A stretch of DNA of 64,000 bases from Psococerastis gibbosa (GCA_963971405.1 OZ020488.1:31701089-31765088); one strand, 5' to 3'. Numbered from the stretch's first letter, positions 45,411 through 57,673 are shown. Program-made: numbers and translations. The notes: generated from the sequence alone by a model not told the origin.

Positions 45411-46107
45411 GAAAGAAAACTGGAATTTTGCAAAGATTGATTTCCGAACTGTTATGTTGTCATATAAATAAATAAATAAACAAACAATGAAACTTGTAAA
45501 GAGTACCGATCGTACATCACAGTACACTTGCCTCAGCCGTCCTATGTTCTTTAAGTTTCTCAATCAATGGAACGGACCCATTGATTGACTCGCAGTGCAG
45601 TCTATACTCAGTCTATACTATAGACTTATTATGCCATCATATGCAGATGAGTATGTACCGCGGCGGGCTCTGATTGGTTGCTTGAGGTACCCCTTTCCTT
45701 GGTATATTTCAATCGCTTATTGTATTAAATTTTTTTGAATTTTTTTAAAATTTAGGTATCACCAACAAACTTTTTTCGTTCGCTTTAAAGTAGTAAAGTA
45801 ATTATATCCTGAAGGACCCAGGCCCACTGGTCTCTTGTCTAGTGCCAACGACCCCATGGATTCGTACATTATTGGTATTGTTTCAGTTTGAATTTTAATC
45901 AATTTTTGGCCATTGGAAAACTGGTATACGTCCTCGCTGTCTACCTACAGCGGCTACAAGCAATAATGGACAAGCTCAGACAAGCTTACCATTGACCGAA
46001 TGAAACAGGCGAAACCAAGTACAGATACGAGTCTTTCGCTCGCTTTTGTCAATGACTTATTTTTCTTATACAAATTTTTCCTTTTGTCTTTTTTTGCCCT
46101 TTGTCTT
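45411..46107. other. Upstream region of the FABP-like gene and spacer
   Basis: Read on the - strand this holds the possible promoter. A TTTA tandem lies at about 45463-45482, and ATTGG boxes (CCAAT on the - strand) lie at about 45673 and 45913. No certain start site was found. Confidence 0.3.
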
Positions 46108-46219
46108 CACACTAGATAGAATTGAACTTTCCATTCATCGATACATGTGACATTTCACGACAAACTATAAAATCACAGCCCCCCCCCCCCCCCAAAATTA
46201 AATCTTGGTTACGGGCCTG
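46108..46219. mobile_element. Partial MITE of the 28425 family
   Basis: It starts CACACTAGATAGAATTGAAC and ends TTGGTTACGGGCCTG after a long C run. The left third of the 28425 element is missing. Confidence 0.55.
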
Positions 46220-46853
46220 GCTACGATTCCTGTAACTCACCAGAGTACTGCTTACCATAAAAAAGGAAACCCCATGCGTAAAACTACGGGGGGAAATGAA
46301 AAATATGGGGATGAACGTACAAAAGAAGCAATAGCGGACAACAATCCACTCCGAGAATATAAGAAGGCCAAAGTGGCACAAGAAATTCAGCAATAAATCC
46401 GCACAGCAGACTTCCTCCACGTCATTTAACGGATTACAACATCCGGTCCGGGGTGGGGGGATATCAGGAATGAAATATGGGTGGTAGTAGAGGGGGAAAA
46501 GAAGAGGAAAGTTGAGGAATAGCTGTAAACAAGTTAGCAATCGCTGAGTTACTGCCTGGGCTGCCCTCACTGACAGCCACCCGTGTGACAGTTGCAGCTG
46601 GCGGGGGAGGGGGGGGGGATTTATGGGACTTTACGGCTGACATTTCTCTAAGCTGCCAAATGTTAGCCGTCCATCTTCGCCGCGGGGGACTTCTATATCT
46701 CTCTGTCTGCGGCCATGAGTGGAAGCGGTGTGAATGGTGTTTTGACATGTCGGAAAATCTACTTACATTTAAAAAGGAATGTAATTTTTCCCATGGGGCA
46801 ACTCAAATTACCCCATTTGAGGTGTTTTTCATGTCCACTTGGAGACTTAAGTT
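46220..46853. other. Gene-free stretch
   Basis: A G-rich run lies at about 46601-46619. No gene or complete element was recognised. Confidence 0.3.
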
Positions 46854-46861
46854 ACCGTAGC

Positions 46862-46925
46862 CAAGGCCGTGCCCAGGTTTTGATTTCGGGGGGGGGGGGG
46901 GTCTGGACCCCCTGGGCACGGCCAT
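46862..46925. mobile_element. 64-bp hAT-like mini-MITE
   Basis: The flanks ACCGTAGC and TCCGTAGC are an 8-bp duplication with one difference. The ends are CAAGGCCGTGCCCAGG and, inverted, CATGGCCGTGCCCAGG. Only a G run and a few bases separate the arms, so it is close to a bare pair of ends. Confidence 0.82.
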
Positions 46926-47022
46926 GTCCGTAGCTAAGATAATGGTAAATAATATTAATTTTTTCCTGTCTATAGTGCAATAGATGTAGTAAATAATAAT
47001 AATAAATTAATAATTACTTAAA

Positions 47023-47226
47023 ATAAATAAGGACTTTTTGTTCTATTACTAAGCCAACCTAGCGGAGTTAGGGCTATAAAGCCCTCTCTTACACTCAACT
47101 AAGAAAGCCCGGGACCGCCTGCTTTACATGCCCTCCGAAGCATGGCCAGAAAATGTATGAAGTGTAGGACTCGAACCAACAACCTTTCGGGTGAAAGTCA
47201 GAGTCCGTACCACTACTCTACATGTT
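47023..47226 (-). mobile_element. tRNA-derived SINE
   Basis: Head, B box (GGACTCGAACC on the + strand) and body match the 31139 copy. The tail on the + strand is AAATAAATAAGGACTTTTTG. It is very similar to the copy at 54235, including GAAAATGTATGAAGTGTAGG, so these two form a subfamily. Confidence 0.88.
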
Positions 47227-48519
47227 CCGACTATAATTACTTCACACTTCACTTTTTTCCTTGTCCAGTAACCCCGGGCAAGGTGCCATAATATATTTTA
47301 ATTAAGAAATAATAATAATAATAATATTAAATGATTCCATTCACGAGATCTCAAGATGAATCTAATGATATAAAAAACTAATAAAAAGTCAAGGTACCCT
47401 AGATACCCTGAGTGAACGGTAGCCCGCCTCTCCTCTTCTTCAAAAACGCCCGAGTACGGCCTTGATGTACCTATATATATATTTTTTTTAAATGATATTC
47501 AGGCGCAGGGTGAAAATGTACATACACAGTATGTATCCAATTTAAATGCGTAGAGTCCTAGAATGTCTTTCTAGTCTTGCCTGAGTGCCTCACACTCATT
47601 GGCGGACTGGGACTGGAAATCGGCCGTGGCAATTTCGGATACCGCGGTCCATTCTTCAGGTCATAAAGGCAGACGCGCGCTTTCATTTGAAATTCAAAAT
47701 GCTGTTGTAATGCTTGTTATTATCAGGAGCTGTGCTATGCGGCACGGTGTCAAACACTCAAATGGTCTACCAACCAAGGACGGGCGTTGGCTGAAGAAGA
47801 AGTGTCTCAAAATCCTAAGTCTAACTTCATAAAATATTTCTAAATATTTTGAATAATTAACGGATAATTTATAGGCTCTATTATCTTTGTAGATTCTATT
47901 ATATTTCTATTTGCAGTTTTGCAGTAAACTGTACAGTGCATTTAAGTCAAGAATGCAAATTGACATATGAACAAACATATACAGTGTATAGGCTATGCCA
48001 AGACCTCTTCACATATTATCAACAAAGACATTCGCATACCGAGCAAAGAGATTTACAGTCTCGTCAGGACACAAGACATTCCCTACGAGACGGAATCGTA
48101 CAATAAGACATATCGCACAGCATTGTTTGGACGCATTGTAAATGGCTCGAGCGATTCTGTACTTAGCCATTATACCCGTACTTAGTTCACAGTTCTGGCA
48201 ACAGTCCATTTGGCGCTACCATATAGCCCTGCAAAATTATGACCTCGCTTCTCTTAATTTAGCCTATAATTTCAAGTTAAGTTGAGAAGTTTACTGTCTG
48301 GTTATAATGGGGGAATGGGGTAAGTTTGTACGTACTTCTTCACGAACCACCGCAGCCTCTATGTCATGTCTTTAAATGCTTAGTTTTATACTGACGTTAT
48401 TTTCAGGAACAGCATTATATTCTTTTACGTGTTCAGTTTCTCATAATTTTTCCTCAGCCTTTATTTTTAAATCTTTTTTAATCCCTAGGATCTACCCTCA
48501 GAAAGGATGGGGGTTACAT
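47227..48519. other. Gene-free stretch with one MITE fragment
   Basis: At about 47599-47725, TTGGCGGACTGGGACTGGAA and GCAGACGCGCGCTTTCATTT match the MITE at 56166, but no complete right end is present. AAT repeats lie at about 47306-47324. No gene was recognised. Confidence 0.4.
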
Positions 48520-48804
48520 AAACTGAGTGTCGGTAGAGAGACGGCTCGAACGACCGCAGCCCTGGTTACTGAGCATGGTTTGTTCAGAGCCCACATGGCC
48601 AAATTGGGTCATCGAGGTCCTACCATCTGCCGGCACTGCAATGAGGCTGAAGAAACCGCGGAGCACGTGGTTGGGCACTGTCCAGCCCTGTGGCGGGCGC
48701 GGTTGGACTGTTTTGGGGCTGCCTACATTCTGGTCCACGGCTCGGTCCAATCCTTTATTTGGCTCGGCCCAACCCAAATTCGGACCTATTCCATTAGTAA
48801 ATGA
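48520..48804 (+). pseudogene. LINE 3' fragment with CCHC-like zinc knuckle
   Basis: The frame reads LSVGRETARTTAALVTEHGL, then HMAKLGHRGPTICRHCNEAE, then ETAEHVVGHCPALWRARLDC, and ends at TGA a few codons after TQIRTYSISK. This is the C-terminal region of a Jockey/R1-like LINE with C-x2-C-x9-H-x4-C. It is the same domain as at 19185 but too different to be the same copy. The rest of the element is absent. Confidence 0.75.
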
Positions 48805-48838
48805 GTGTCCGACTGACTCTTAGCTGGAACTGACTTTG

Positions 48839-48933
48839 CACTAGATAGAATTGAACTTTCCAGACGTACGACATTTCACTACATACTACAGGATCGCTGC
48901 CCTCCCCGAAATAAAATCCTGGTTCCGGGCCTG
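48839..48933. mobile_element. Partial MITE of the 28425 family
   Basis: It begins CACTAGATAGAATTGAAC, at nearly the same place as the 46108 copy, and ends CCTGGTTCCGGGCCTG. Two copies broken at the same base suggest a real subfamily rather than two chance truncations. Confidence 0.55.
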
Positions 48934-49091
48934 AATCTCACGAAACAACAAAGTAAGTTTATAAGAAGACCGTGTCATCGGTAACCACTAAGGCTTATTC
49001 AATTTACAGAGTGAGTGTGGGGACAATTGGAACGGAAGTTGTGGTCACTGCCGCTCTTATATTGGTTATCCACGTCATGGTCTTGTTATAA

Positions 49092-49430
49092 TGAGGTTCA
49101 TTTGTGACGTCATTTTGTAGATGGCAGCACCAGTTGCAATGATATCAAAGCGTTGATTTTTCCATAAGCCTCAATAATATTTTAAAATTATTTTAATTAT
49201 GTATTATTTTTAAGTGATATTTTTCTATGAATCATGGAGAATATATATATTAAATTATATGCAGCGAAATATGGTCCAGGCATAGTAAAAATATTATAAA
49301 AAATATCAAAAGAATTAATTAGATGCTAAGAGCTTAGTTTTCACATGCAAACAGCGCCAATTTTGAATAAAATGGATATCGGTTTGTCGTCAGCGAACCT
49401 AGTGACCAAAACTGTCCCTACAGAACCTCA
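49092..49430. mobile_element. TGAGGTTC-ended MITE, copy 2
   Basis: It matches 279-607 throughout, with ends TGAGGTTCATTTGTGACG and GAACCTCA. AA precedes and TT follows. Confidence 0.7.
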
Positions 49431-51225
49431 TTCAGCTTTGCTCCAGTGCAAAGCCTGTCAACGGGTGTAGGAGTGAAGGGAGCGGTAGTACCTGTACACA
49501 AAGGCAGCAGCAATCCGTTTGCTCCAACGTCCAATCTCCCAACAGATCCGCTGCGTAGAATCTGCCTTAGTGCACCGGACCTACAATATTCAGCATGAAC
49601 AGACAATCTTACAGCAGTCCGAAATCAATTAGTCGCGGCAATCCTGTTGGCAGCACATTTGACAGCAACAGTGCCGGGTTCTGACACCTCTGTTGGCCCT
49701 GCCGTGTTGGCACGCTAACTAATACTCTGTCAATTATTTTGGAAAGCTGTCACTACGAATTTAAAGGGTAGTCGCATTTGTAAATGTCATTACTGTCAGC
49801 ACCCATGTAGCCGACACAAGAACAACACATGGCGCTGAAAAATAAATTAAAAGTTTAGCTTAAAATATCGACCAACGTAGTTATGAGGATTTATATAGTT
49901 TACCATATAGTAGCGTTGCTTAGATGAAGAAGACAGCTCTTGAGTACGCTTGCATCATCATCTTGCAAATCACTTAGGGCAGTTAGGGGGAATATAGACT
50001 GCCGCAAAACCGATAACCTAAAAACCAACTTCTACGGTATTGAAGGCCAGTTTGAAATTCTTTGAAATAGGCCTACTGACTGACTTCCAACTTGTTTAAT
50101 AGAAGGCAATCAGCGCATGGCATTTACCCCATAGTTTATAGACCACAAAGATCATAAAGAACTACTCTATAAAAAGAACTAATATTTCATGGGCGTGATA
50201 ATAGATACAGAAGCAACTTAAAAACACACTAAATCAATTTAATCGCGGCAGTTTAATATATTCTCCTATTCAACATTTGAAACAAGAAATTTATCGAGAC
50301 AGAATAAAGGCCGGTTATAAATAAGATAGGGCTCAATATAAAAAGATTATATTAAGATACTAGTGGGCAATAAAATAGTATGTTTATGTGACTGTGGATT
50401 TTGTGTAATTCAACAACAACATGGATAGGGTTGGGTACTTAAACACCAGCTAAACCTTGTCGAGCCTTGTTCCGAAGTTTATTGCTGGCGGAGGAAGTTA
50501 TGGATGGAAACCAAACGAAATCATCTTACTGTTATTAGCCGCTCATCTTGTATTTTTATTTGACACAAAGTCGGTGCCTAATCTTATAGTAGAGTGGCTT
50601 CTTCATGACAAAGTGTTATCACATAATTTAACCGTCAAGTATTAGCATATATTCATTAATATAAGAAGCTGACTGAAGTTATTGCCTATTGGCCACCCCC
50701 GGATCAAGACAAAGTCTGCTGGATTTTATTTATTTAATGTAATACACAAGATATTAATTTTGGACTGGTGTAGTTATTTTGACGTAAAACTGATAGGGGA
50801 TAAAAATTTACCGAATTATTAAATTCATTTATAATTATTATACCACCAAAAATTAAAAATCCTTTATAATAATATCTTATGGTGTAAGAATTATACCTGA
50901 TAGTACCTGAATAGACCAAACCTTTAAAACTTACGGATCAAAATAAATAAATAAAGATAAACCAACATAATTTTGGCGTGATCTAGGGGTTTAGATTTGA
51001 AAAATTGGCCCAACTCTCAACATAACTGTCAAAAAGGCATACAGAAGATGATCAGGCAGGTGCATTGCCAGAGTCTAACTAAGGGAAGGGCGTTTAGTGA
51101 ATTCCCCCCCCCCCCCCCCATGCAAGCTCCCTGGACCCTTGTACTTGTACAGTATAAGTATTTCGGCCATTATTGCAAGTGACTAGTAATCAAATTAAAA
51201 GGATATAATTCATATATCATACACA
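49431..51225. other. Gene-free stretch
   Basis: No gene was recognised. A C run lies at about 51105-51119. Confidence 0.3.
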
Positions 51226-51233
51226 GCAATCAC

Positions 51234-52844
51234 TAGAGGTGGGGCGTTACTTCTGTCACTGTGATTTATCACCGTGACTAGGCTACGATGGTCACTGCAA
51301 CCACCCGTTCCTACCCAAAAAAAATACTGGTGATTTGAGTCACTGTCTCACTGTCACCGATTTAGGCTATATTTTAAATAGCTTTGTTTCTAATACTCTG
51401 ATAGTCGCATGCAAGAGCAAGTATAACTCACTCAGGTTTAGCCTATGCACTAGGCAGAAATTCCCCGAAATGCTTAAATAATTAGATTACTCGTGACTTC
51501 GTGGTATTTCATTTTAATAAACAAAAAATAACAAAAACTTAGAGTTTTAGAAAAACTTGTTATAACAACCCGAATTAGTAAAACCCAAATAATCGTTAAG
51601 AAATTAACTTTGTCTAAGAAACCCACTTGTGTTAGTATAAAACCCTGAGCGCTTTCGGCAAGAACTGCCATCTACAGAGGGAAACCCACTAGCACAGTTA
51701 CACCTTATCTGCGATTTGAGACTTGCTCAACTCGAGGAGAAGATGCAAATGTGACTAGGGAGAGGAAACCTTGGTTTATATAGGACTGGGAGCGGGGGGA
51801 GGAGGGGGTGGGAGGGGGCGTGGCTGGTTACCTATTCCTAACCTACTAGCTAGATCTATTAGAGGGGATGATTGTGTGAATGTTATGTCGTTTGTTAATT
51901 TTTCCCTATTGTGTAAAGCTCTTTTGATTTCAACATTTTCAAAAAAATTTAAAGTGTAACTTTTCTTTATTTTGTGTAGGGCTGTCCAATTGTGAGGATC
52001 GAATGTGTGGTTTTCCGAGTTAAGGTGTTTCGCGAATGTGCTGTTGGTGTTGGTGTCTCCTATACCTGTTATATGTTCTCTGACCCTAGTTTTAAAGCTT
52101 CTGCCTGTTTGGCCTATGTAAATTGCGTTACAATCGTTACAATTTAGACGATAAACTCCATTGCCTTTTTCTTTTTCTGGTTTGGTTTTGCAGTTCATGA
52201 GTTTATTGGCCAAATTGTTGCGATTGTACGGGGCTGGTGTTTTGTCTGTTGTAGAAGAAATGAGGTTACTAATTTTTTCTGTGATTTTTTCTATGTATTG
52301 TATCCTGAAATATGATTTATTGGTTACCGGGTTTAAGCTCCCTGGGGGGTAAATTAGTTTGAGGTTGTGTTTGATTTTGTGATGTCGTAGGATTCTGTCT
52401 ATTAGGTTGAGATTGAAATTGTTATTTTGGGCAATTTGTTTTATTGTATTTAATTCATTATTATAGTTGGTTTGATTCATAGGGATGTTAAGGAGTCGAA
52501 AAATCATACTATGGAATGCTGCGTGTTTGTGCTGGAATGGGTGAGAAGAATCAACAGGGATTATATTATCGCTATGGGTTTCTTTACGAAATATCTTGAA
52601 GTCTAGGGTACTATTATTTTTGGTGATGGTGAGGTCTAAGAAGTTCAGGGAGTTGTTTTCTTCTACTTCCATGGTAAATTGGATTTTTGGGTGAATTGTG
52701 TTGATAAAACTTAAGAAATTGTCTAGTTGTCTGTTACTTCCTGTACTTCTGTACTTCCTTTGGACAGTATTTGTATCAGTGACTGTCGAGTCACTGTCAC
52801 CGGTCACTGTTACTCCTGGAAATATCTTTCACGCCCCACCTCTA
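51234..52844. mobile_element. hAT-like MITE (TAGAGGTGGGGCG) hosting a Penelope-like element
   Basis: GCAATCAC lies on both sides (51226-51233 and 52845-52852), a perfect duplication. The ends are TAGAGGTGGGGCGT and, inverted, TAGAGGTGGGGCGT. The MITE body is made of TCACTGT repeats (about 51245-51360 and 52775-52830). Everything between belongs to the later Penelope-like insertion. Confidence 0.88.
51776..52807 (-). pseudogene. 5'-truncated Penelope-like element, RT end plus GIY-YIG nuclease
   Basis: The 343-residue open frame starts within host MITE sequence and enters the Penelope-like protein at about residue 12. QFTMEVEENNSLNFLDLTI (about 43-61) is the reverse-transcriptase region, and IYPPGSLNP belongs to the linker. 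The GIY-YIG endonuclease begins with GVYRLNCNDCNAIYIGQTGR (about 217-236), with the paired Cys of the upstream zinc motif, and continues through RVREH and a later FFENVEI. Penelope-like enzymes copy their RNA at a nick made by this nuclease. The catalytic half of the polymerase is missing, so this is a dead copy, but the part that remains is open from end to end. The last 15 residues are Pro-rich and come from a G-rich tract. Confidence 0.88.
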
Positions 52845-52852
52845 GCAATCAC

Positions 52853-53887
52853 TTATAAGTTATACTAAACTACTAAATACCAAAATACTTCACGCATCCA
52901 ACACTCAGCTCTGTCCTCCTTATATAACTATAATAACAAACCATTGGAATTAAGTGTACCTACCTATCGTAAACTTTTCATTGTCTCCCATGTCACAAAA
53001 TTAATTACAGTCCACAAGTTAATTATCGATATCCAAACTGCTGCCCCAGCAATCAAACTTGTCTCAGCAGTCAGCACCTTTTTAATTCGACCCGCGGGAG
53101 CACACAAGATATTGATGAGCTGAGACAGCATACTGAGCTGTCACATATTATAAGAATGAGACGCCAAAAGAACTGCAAGAGATGTCAGTTTTCAACCATT
53201 AGGATCATGGCGTGGTCATAATAAATGCATAAATTTGGCAGGCAGTTACTCAGCAAGTGAGGAGAGTGACAGACAGTCAGGGTTAGGAGCGATCAAGTTG
53301 TTATGTGGCGGGGCGGCACATCAAAGCCCCCTCATTGTGCCCGTCCATCAGCCGGTAATTGAAAACGTATGCTGGCTTTGTCAGAACTACCATCTCATCG
53401 CTTTGGAAGACTACCAGAACATCCAGGGCCGAATGTGCCGCAATGGTACGATTTATGGAGCACAGCACCGGCTTCAGGACACAATTGTGAATGCGATGAT
53501 AGGTTTATGCGCATTCTTGAAAAGTTTTAATATTCCTGTAACGGTGATGACAATGGATTCCCCCCCCCCCCCCGTATACCTTTTATCCTTCTTTTTTTCT
53601 CACTATTCCTCTCTTTTCTTCTTCTCCATTTAATTTTAATTAATCTATAATAGCCTACAATGTTTTTTTTTAGTTTTTAAGGTTGGCATGAAAACAAGAC
53701 TTTATAGTCTTATTGTTCTGTTCGCCTTTTGTTTGCAATAAAGTAGTCTTTTCATTTCATTTCATTTCATTTCATTCCATTGTTGTCTGCTAGTAATTTT
53801 TTAGATTGAGGACACAGTGTAAGGTACGGTCCATATAGTATTTATCCTATGTTATCCAGATTAGCCCCTTGGAATTCCTTAAATATA
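52853..53887. other. Gene-free stretch
   Basis: A + strand frame at 53235-53633 is open for 132 codons, but its protein is unfamiliar and it runs through a C run at about 53561-53573. GCAATAAAGTAG followed by a CATTT tandem (about 53747-53775) looks like the tail of a retroposon whose body I cannot identify. Confidence 0.35.
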
Positions 53888-53895
53888 TATATATA

Positions 53896-54074
53896 CAAGG
53901 CCGTAGCCACGGGGGGGGGGGGGGGTTCATGGGGGTTAAACCCCCCCTCCGAAATGAGATGGCTTGATACTAGATAGAATCGGATTTTGAGAGGAAAACT
54001 AAAAACTACTAAGTATAATATATAATGATATTTCTGAAATCCCCCCCCCAAAAAAAATCCTGGCTACGGCCTTG
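53896..54074. mobile_element. hAT-like MITE, CAAGGCCGTAGCCA
   Basis: The flanks TATATATA and TATACATA form an 8-bp duplication with one difference. The ends are CAAGGCCGTAGCCA and its exact reverse complement. It is the same family as 34134. Confidence 0.85.
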
Positions 54075-54234
54075 TATACATACCATTATTAGCTTATTAG
54101 TGCGGAATGTTGCCCATCAGAACGTCAGAACCGCGTAGAATTCATTTCACGGGTAGAGCTATACTACGCACCTTGAATGAACGTTAAAACAAGTGAAGTG
54201 CAGTATCGTTACGATACACAACAGAATATTGTGT

Positions 54235-54454
54235 AAATAAATAAAATAAATAAATAAGGACTTTTTTTGTTCTATTACTAAGCCAACCTAGCGGAGTTAG
54301 GGTTATAAAGCCCTCTCTTACACTCAACTAAGAAAGCCCGGGCCCGCCTGCTTTACATGCCCTCCGAAGCATGGCCAGAAAATGTATGAAGTGTAGGACT
54401 CGAACCAACAACCTTTCGGGTGAAAGTCAGAGTCCGTACCACTACTCTACATGT
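54235..54454 (-). mobile_element. tRNA-derived SINE
   Basis: Full-length, in the same subfamily as 47023, with the tail AAATAAATAAATAAGGAC on the + strand. The A box is CCACTACTCTA on the + strand and the B box is intact. Confidence 0.88.
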
Positions 54455-56157
54455 CCTGTAGTGGTTAATCTTCTGCTAGAGGGGAGGTTCAAGAACCGCC
54501 CCGACGGCCACTTGCAATTTATTGGCAATGGCAACGATGTGATATTATATAATAAAGGGTTAGTTGGACTTCCTTTGCCTGCTCTGTTACAAACGGTGAG
54601 AGCGATGGTCGAGTGGTTACAACTACAAAATGGTAAAAACGTTTATTTTACGCAAACATGGTGGCATCTTTTTATATAATATCTCCCTGATGGGGTGTCA
54701 AGCCCACTCTCTCAGTCAATGTAGCAATGAAAGCAACTAAACACTTCTATGGTCTGTAAGTCAAGTCCCAGTCGTCTCCTGTAAACTTGCCCAAAAAAGG
54801 GTCAGGTCTCAAACCTTTCCAGCCCCCCCCCCTAAAATAAAATTCTAAGGTGGGTGTGTCTGTGCGTGGGAAGGGGGGGGGTCAAATTGCTCCTTTGCCT
54901 GAGGCCTACCGATTCTGGCTACGGCCCTGAATACTGCTTGCTATAGTAGGTTGTGATGCCAACTGAGCCTGGTACCTCTGGGTGAGGTGCCCATAGCGAG
55001 GCGTTGCCCGGTGATATACAGCCCGATGTTATCGGCATAAGCCGTCCATTTCCATCTATTACATGTGTCGGGAGCGGCCTCTCCAGGCATTCATGTCCGC
55101 GGGACACTTTTGCGACGTGGCTGCACATCGTGTGGACAACCGCGCATGACTGATGACATGTTCCACCACGACTTACGACCAGTTTTCTATGGCACTTAGG
55201 CCGGACGACAGCTGGAGGGTCTTTATGGAGCTTATTATTAGTCAACAGTGTCAGATTATGCTGACATATGACAGGTCTGTTAGTATATACGTCCGTCATA
55301 TTGGATTAGCGGAACAACTGGACGGCCGGTTGGTTTAGTTAGGCCAAATGAAGGTTACCAGGTGGAAACTTCAGTCTTCTGCGAAAGATATGCTCTGTTT
55401 TCTCTAAGGGCGATTCCGATCGTCTGGGTGACAGGTACGTTCCATTTTTTAAACTATAAATATCGAAATCGACTTGGATTGAATGACTTGGAATGAATGG
55501 TAGCTGCGAATGACAAAAACAACTTTGTAGTCTTAGTTTAGAGCTACTAATTTACTTCAGAAGTAAATTTTTAGGATATATGTGCCCTCAGTTTTGGCCA
55601 AGCCAAGGTTGCCCCCCCCCCCCTCCCCCACCTTATTTGCCGACGCCAATGGGATACTACAAGAGCGCTCAACCCCGAATGGCGTATGCCATTGCTATTT
55701 CTATGTGTACACTAATCCATTGACTTGTAGCTTTAATAAGATAGAATGACTGAGCGCATTCTTAAAATGCATAATACAAACGCAGCCTTGTTTGCAAAGA
55801 TTTCTAAGAACAACGCCAACCACTCGCCGTGTTGGTTCAAAAATTTGAGGCTAACCTATTTACATTATCCAGTCAACGAGTGACCTTGCAGTATGAAAAT
55901 AAAAAATAAAAAACAGCTATGTACATGCAGGCACACTATGAGGTTAACAATATCATATGTTTTAGGGTTAAAATTTAAACAAAACAATTTTATGTTTACT
56001 TATACAAAATAAATCCTTTCCAGAGCAGTATCTAAGGTCCTATAATTGCCATGATGATCAATGATCATTGATCGCCAATTTTCGATGGAAGTCACTTAGA
56101 GAAGAAGAGGAAACGGAACGCGGAGGCCGGAGCTCGGTGTTCAGCTGTTGTGTAGGT
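54455..56157. other. Gene-free stretch
   Basis: Overlapping frames on both strands at about 54919-55338 are open for 126 and 61 codons; neither protein is recognised. C runs at about 54823-54833 and 55613-55625 suggest MITE debris; CTGGCTACGGCCCTG at about 54915 is a likely MITE right tip without a left end. Confidence 0.3.
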
Positions 56158-56165
56158 GAGTTGTG

Positions 56166-56412
56166 CAGTGGCGAACTGGGACTGGAAATTGGCCCTGGAA
56201 ATTTTTGGATACCGCGGCACCTTCTTCTGGTCAAAAAGGCAGACGCGCGCTTACATTCAAAATGCTGTTGTAATGCTTATTACTAACACAAAATTTATTT
56301 TATTTTATTTTGAAACATGTTCCTTTTTTTTCCTTTGACAGCCCCAAACTACTATTTTTGGTCTGACCCACCGGGCAAATGCCCGTCTGCCCGCCTGCCC
56401 AGTCGGCCACTG
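56166..56412. mobile_element. hAT-like MITE, CAGTGGCGAACTGGG
   Basis: GAGTTGTG lies on both sides (56158-56165 and 56413-56420), a perfect duplication. The ends are CAGTGGCGAACTGGG and, inverted, CAGTGGCCGACTGGG. A fragment of the same family is at about 47599. Confidence 0.9.
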
Positions 56413-56420
56413 GAGTTGTG

Positions 56421-57414
56421 TAATTTTGTTAGCTACGGTATACTTGCCACTCTTTGGAGAAATCTTTAAAGCCTTCTGGCTCAAACACTGTTATTAACTT
56501 GACTAACTACTTCTAGGCTAATATCAGTTGCGCATTTCCATTTTAATGGTCATAATAATTACATTCCACACTCTGCGTATAAATTATAATATCATAAACA
56601 TTATTTATTACTGTATTTATGGTTCGACGACCGTTAGCATGATTGCTATCGTTGCGGCGCCCCATTCACGCTATTGCGCTCTAACTTGCTGTGGTTAAAC
56701 TATAATTGTTTACAGCATAATGAGTTAACGACAGTTGCGCGCTATATCATTACATACAATAGCAACGCTGCGCGCAGTAAATTTTTAATTACAGTTAAGT
56801 TAACATACAGAAAAATAGGAGATGACTATGAACCCGTATACAGGATGTAGGCGTACAAAACAATGAATTATATAGATTGAAATTTGAACTATCACTATCA
56901 GTTACAGGTAGTTTCATTTCTCCTGTCCCGGTGACATTTGTGTTCAATCGAGTGTTTCTGTCTGTTGGCAGGGCAATCTTTTTTAAATGTATGAAAAAGA
57001 TTTTTGTGAAAGTTTTGTTTACATTTCATTTCAATAATAAAATAATTAGAACTGTGACTTATTTGCAAGCAATTACTGAGGAAGGATGTACAAAACCATG
57101 TCTCTTGTAATTAACGAATAAAGTTAGCAGATATTTCCAAATATTTCGTTAACAATGTTTTTATCATTATTTTTTATGAAATTAATTAATTTCTCGTGTG
57201 ACAGCCAGTTAGACTTGAAAATGGGTTAACAAAAAATTCTTAAAAAATGCAAGCTTTCTAAAAAATAGAACTATTTACGAAACTAATTTAAAACTTTCCT
57301 ATAAAACCGGCTTATCATCACACTTATCGTGTTTTTCTAGAGTATAATCATCTTTCAGATGCAACAATGGAAAAAATTACAACAAATACTTGTATTTTTT
57401 ATGTTGTTATTTCA
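56421..57414. other. Gene-free stretch
   Basis: AT-rich sequence in which no gene or element was recognised. Confidence 0.3.
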
Positions 57415-57417
57415 TTA

Positions 57418-57673
57418 GCCGGCGAATTTACTTCATTTGTGATTTGAGATTTTTTGTTTGTTTTGTTTTAAGGAGACTACTATGTAGATACTTAACTTAT
57501 CTATAATAAATTAAGTTATAATATGATAGAGACTTATTAATGATGTCTGTTACCATATTATAACTTAATTTATAATAGATAAGTTAAGTATCTACATAAT
57601 AGTCTCCTTAAAACAAAACAAACAAAAAATCTCAAATCACAAATTAAGTAAATTCACCGGTGGAATTGCCGCC
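57418..57673. mobile_element. Foldback element with ~110-bp arms
   Basis: The arms GAATTTACTTCATTTGTGAT and inwards pair almost perfectly with 57550-57665, leaving a loop of only about 20 bp. The right end reads GGTGGAATTGCCGCC, like the right end of the element at 1-163; the left end has lost about 16 bp. TTA precedes the left end. This should form a long hairpin and may hamper cloning or sequencing. Confidence 0.75.

Noticed and set aside
45411..45563. 51 extra N-terminal residues of the FABP-like protein
   Set aside because: The sequence is hydrophobic and unlike any FABP; the family start matches MAPAID.
51440..51775. Hammerhead ribozyme in the Penelope-like 3' region
   Set aside because: Some Penelope-like elements carry one, but no CTGATGA core with a matching GAAA was found here.
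53235..53633. 132-codon + strand frame as a host gene
   Set aside because: No recognised domain; it ends in low-complexity Phe/Ser sequence after a C run. It was left as unassigned.
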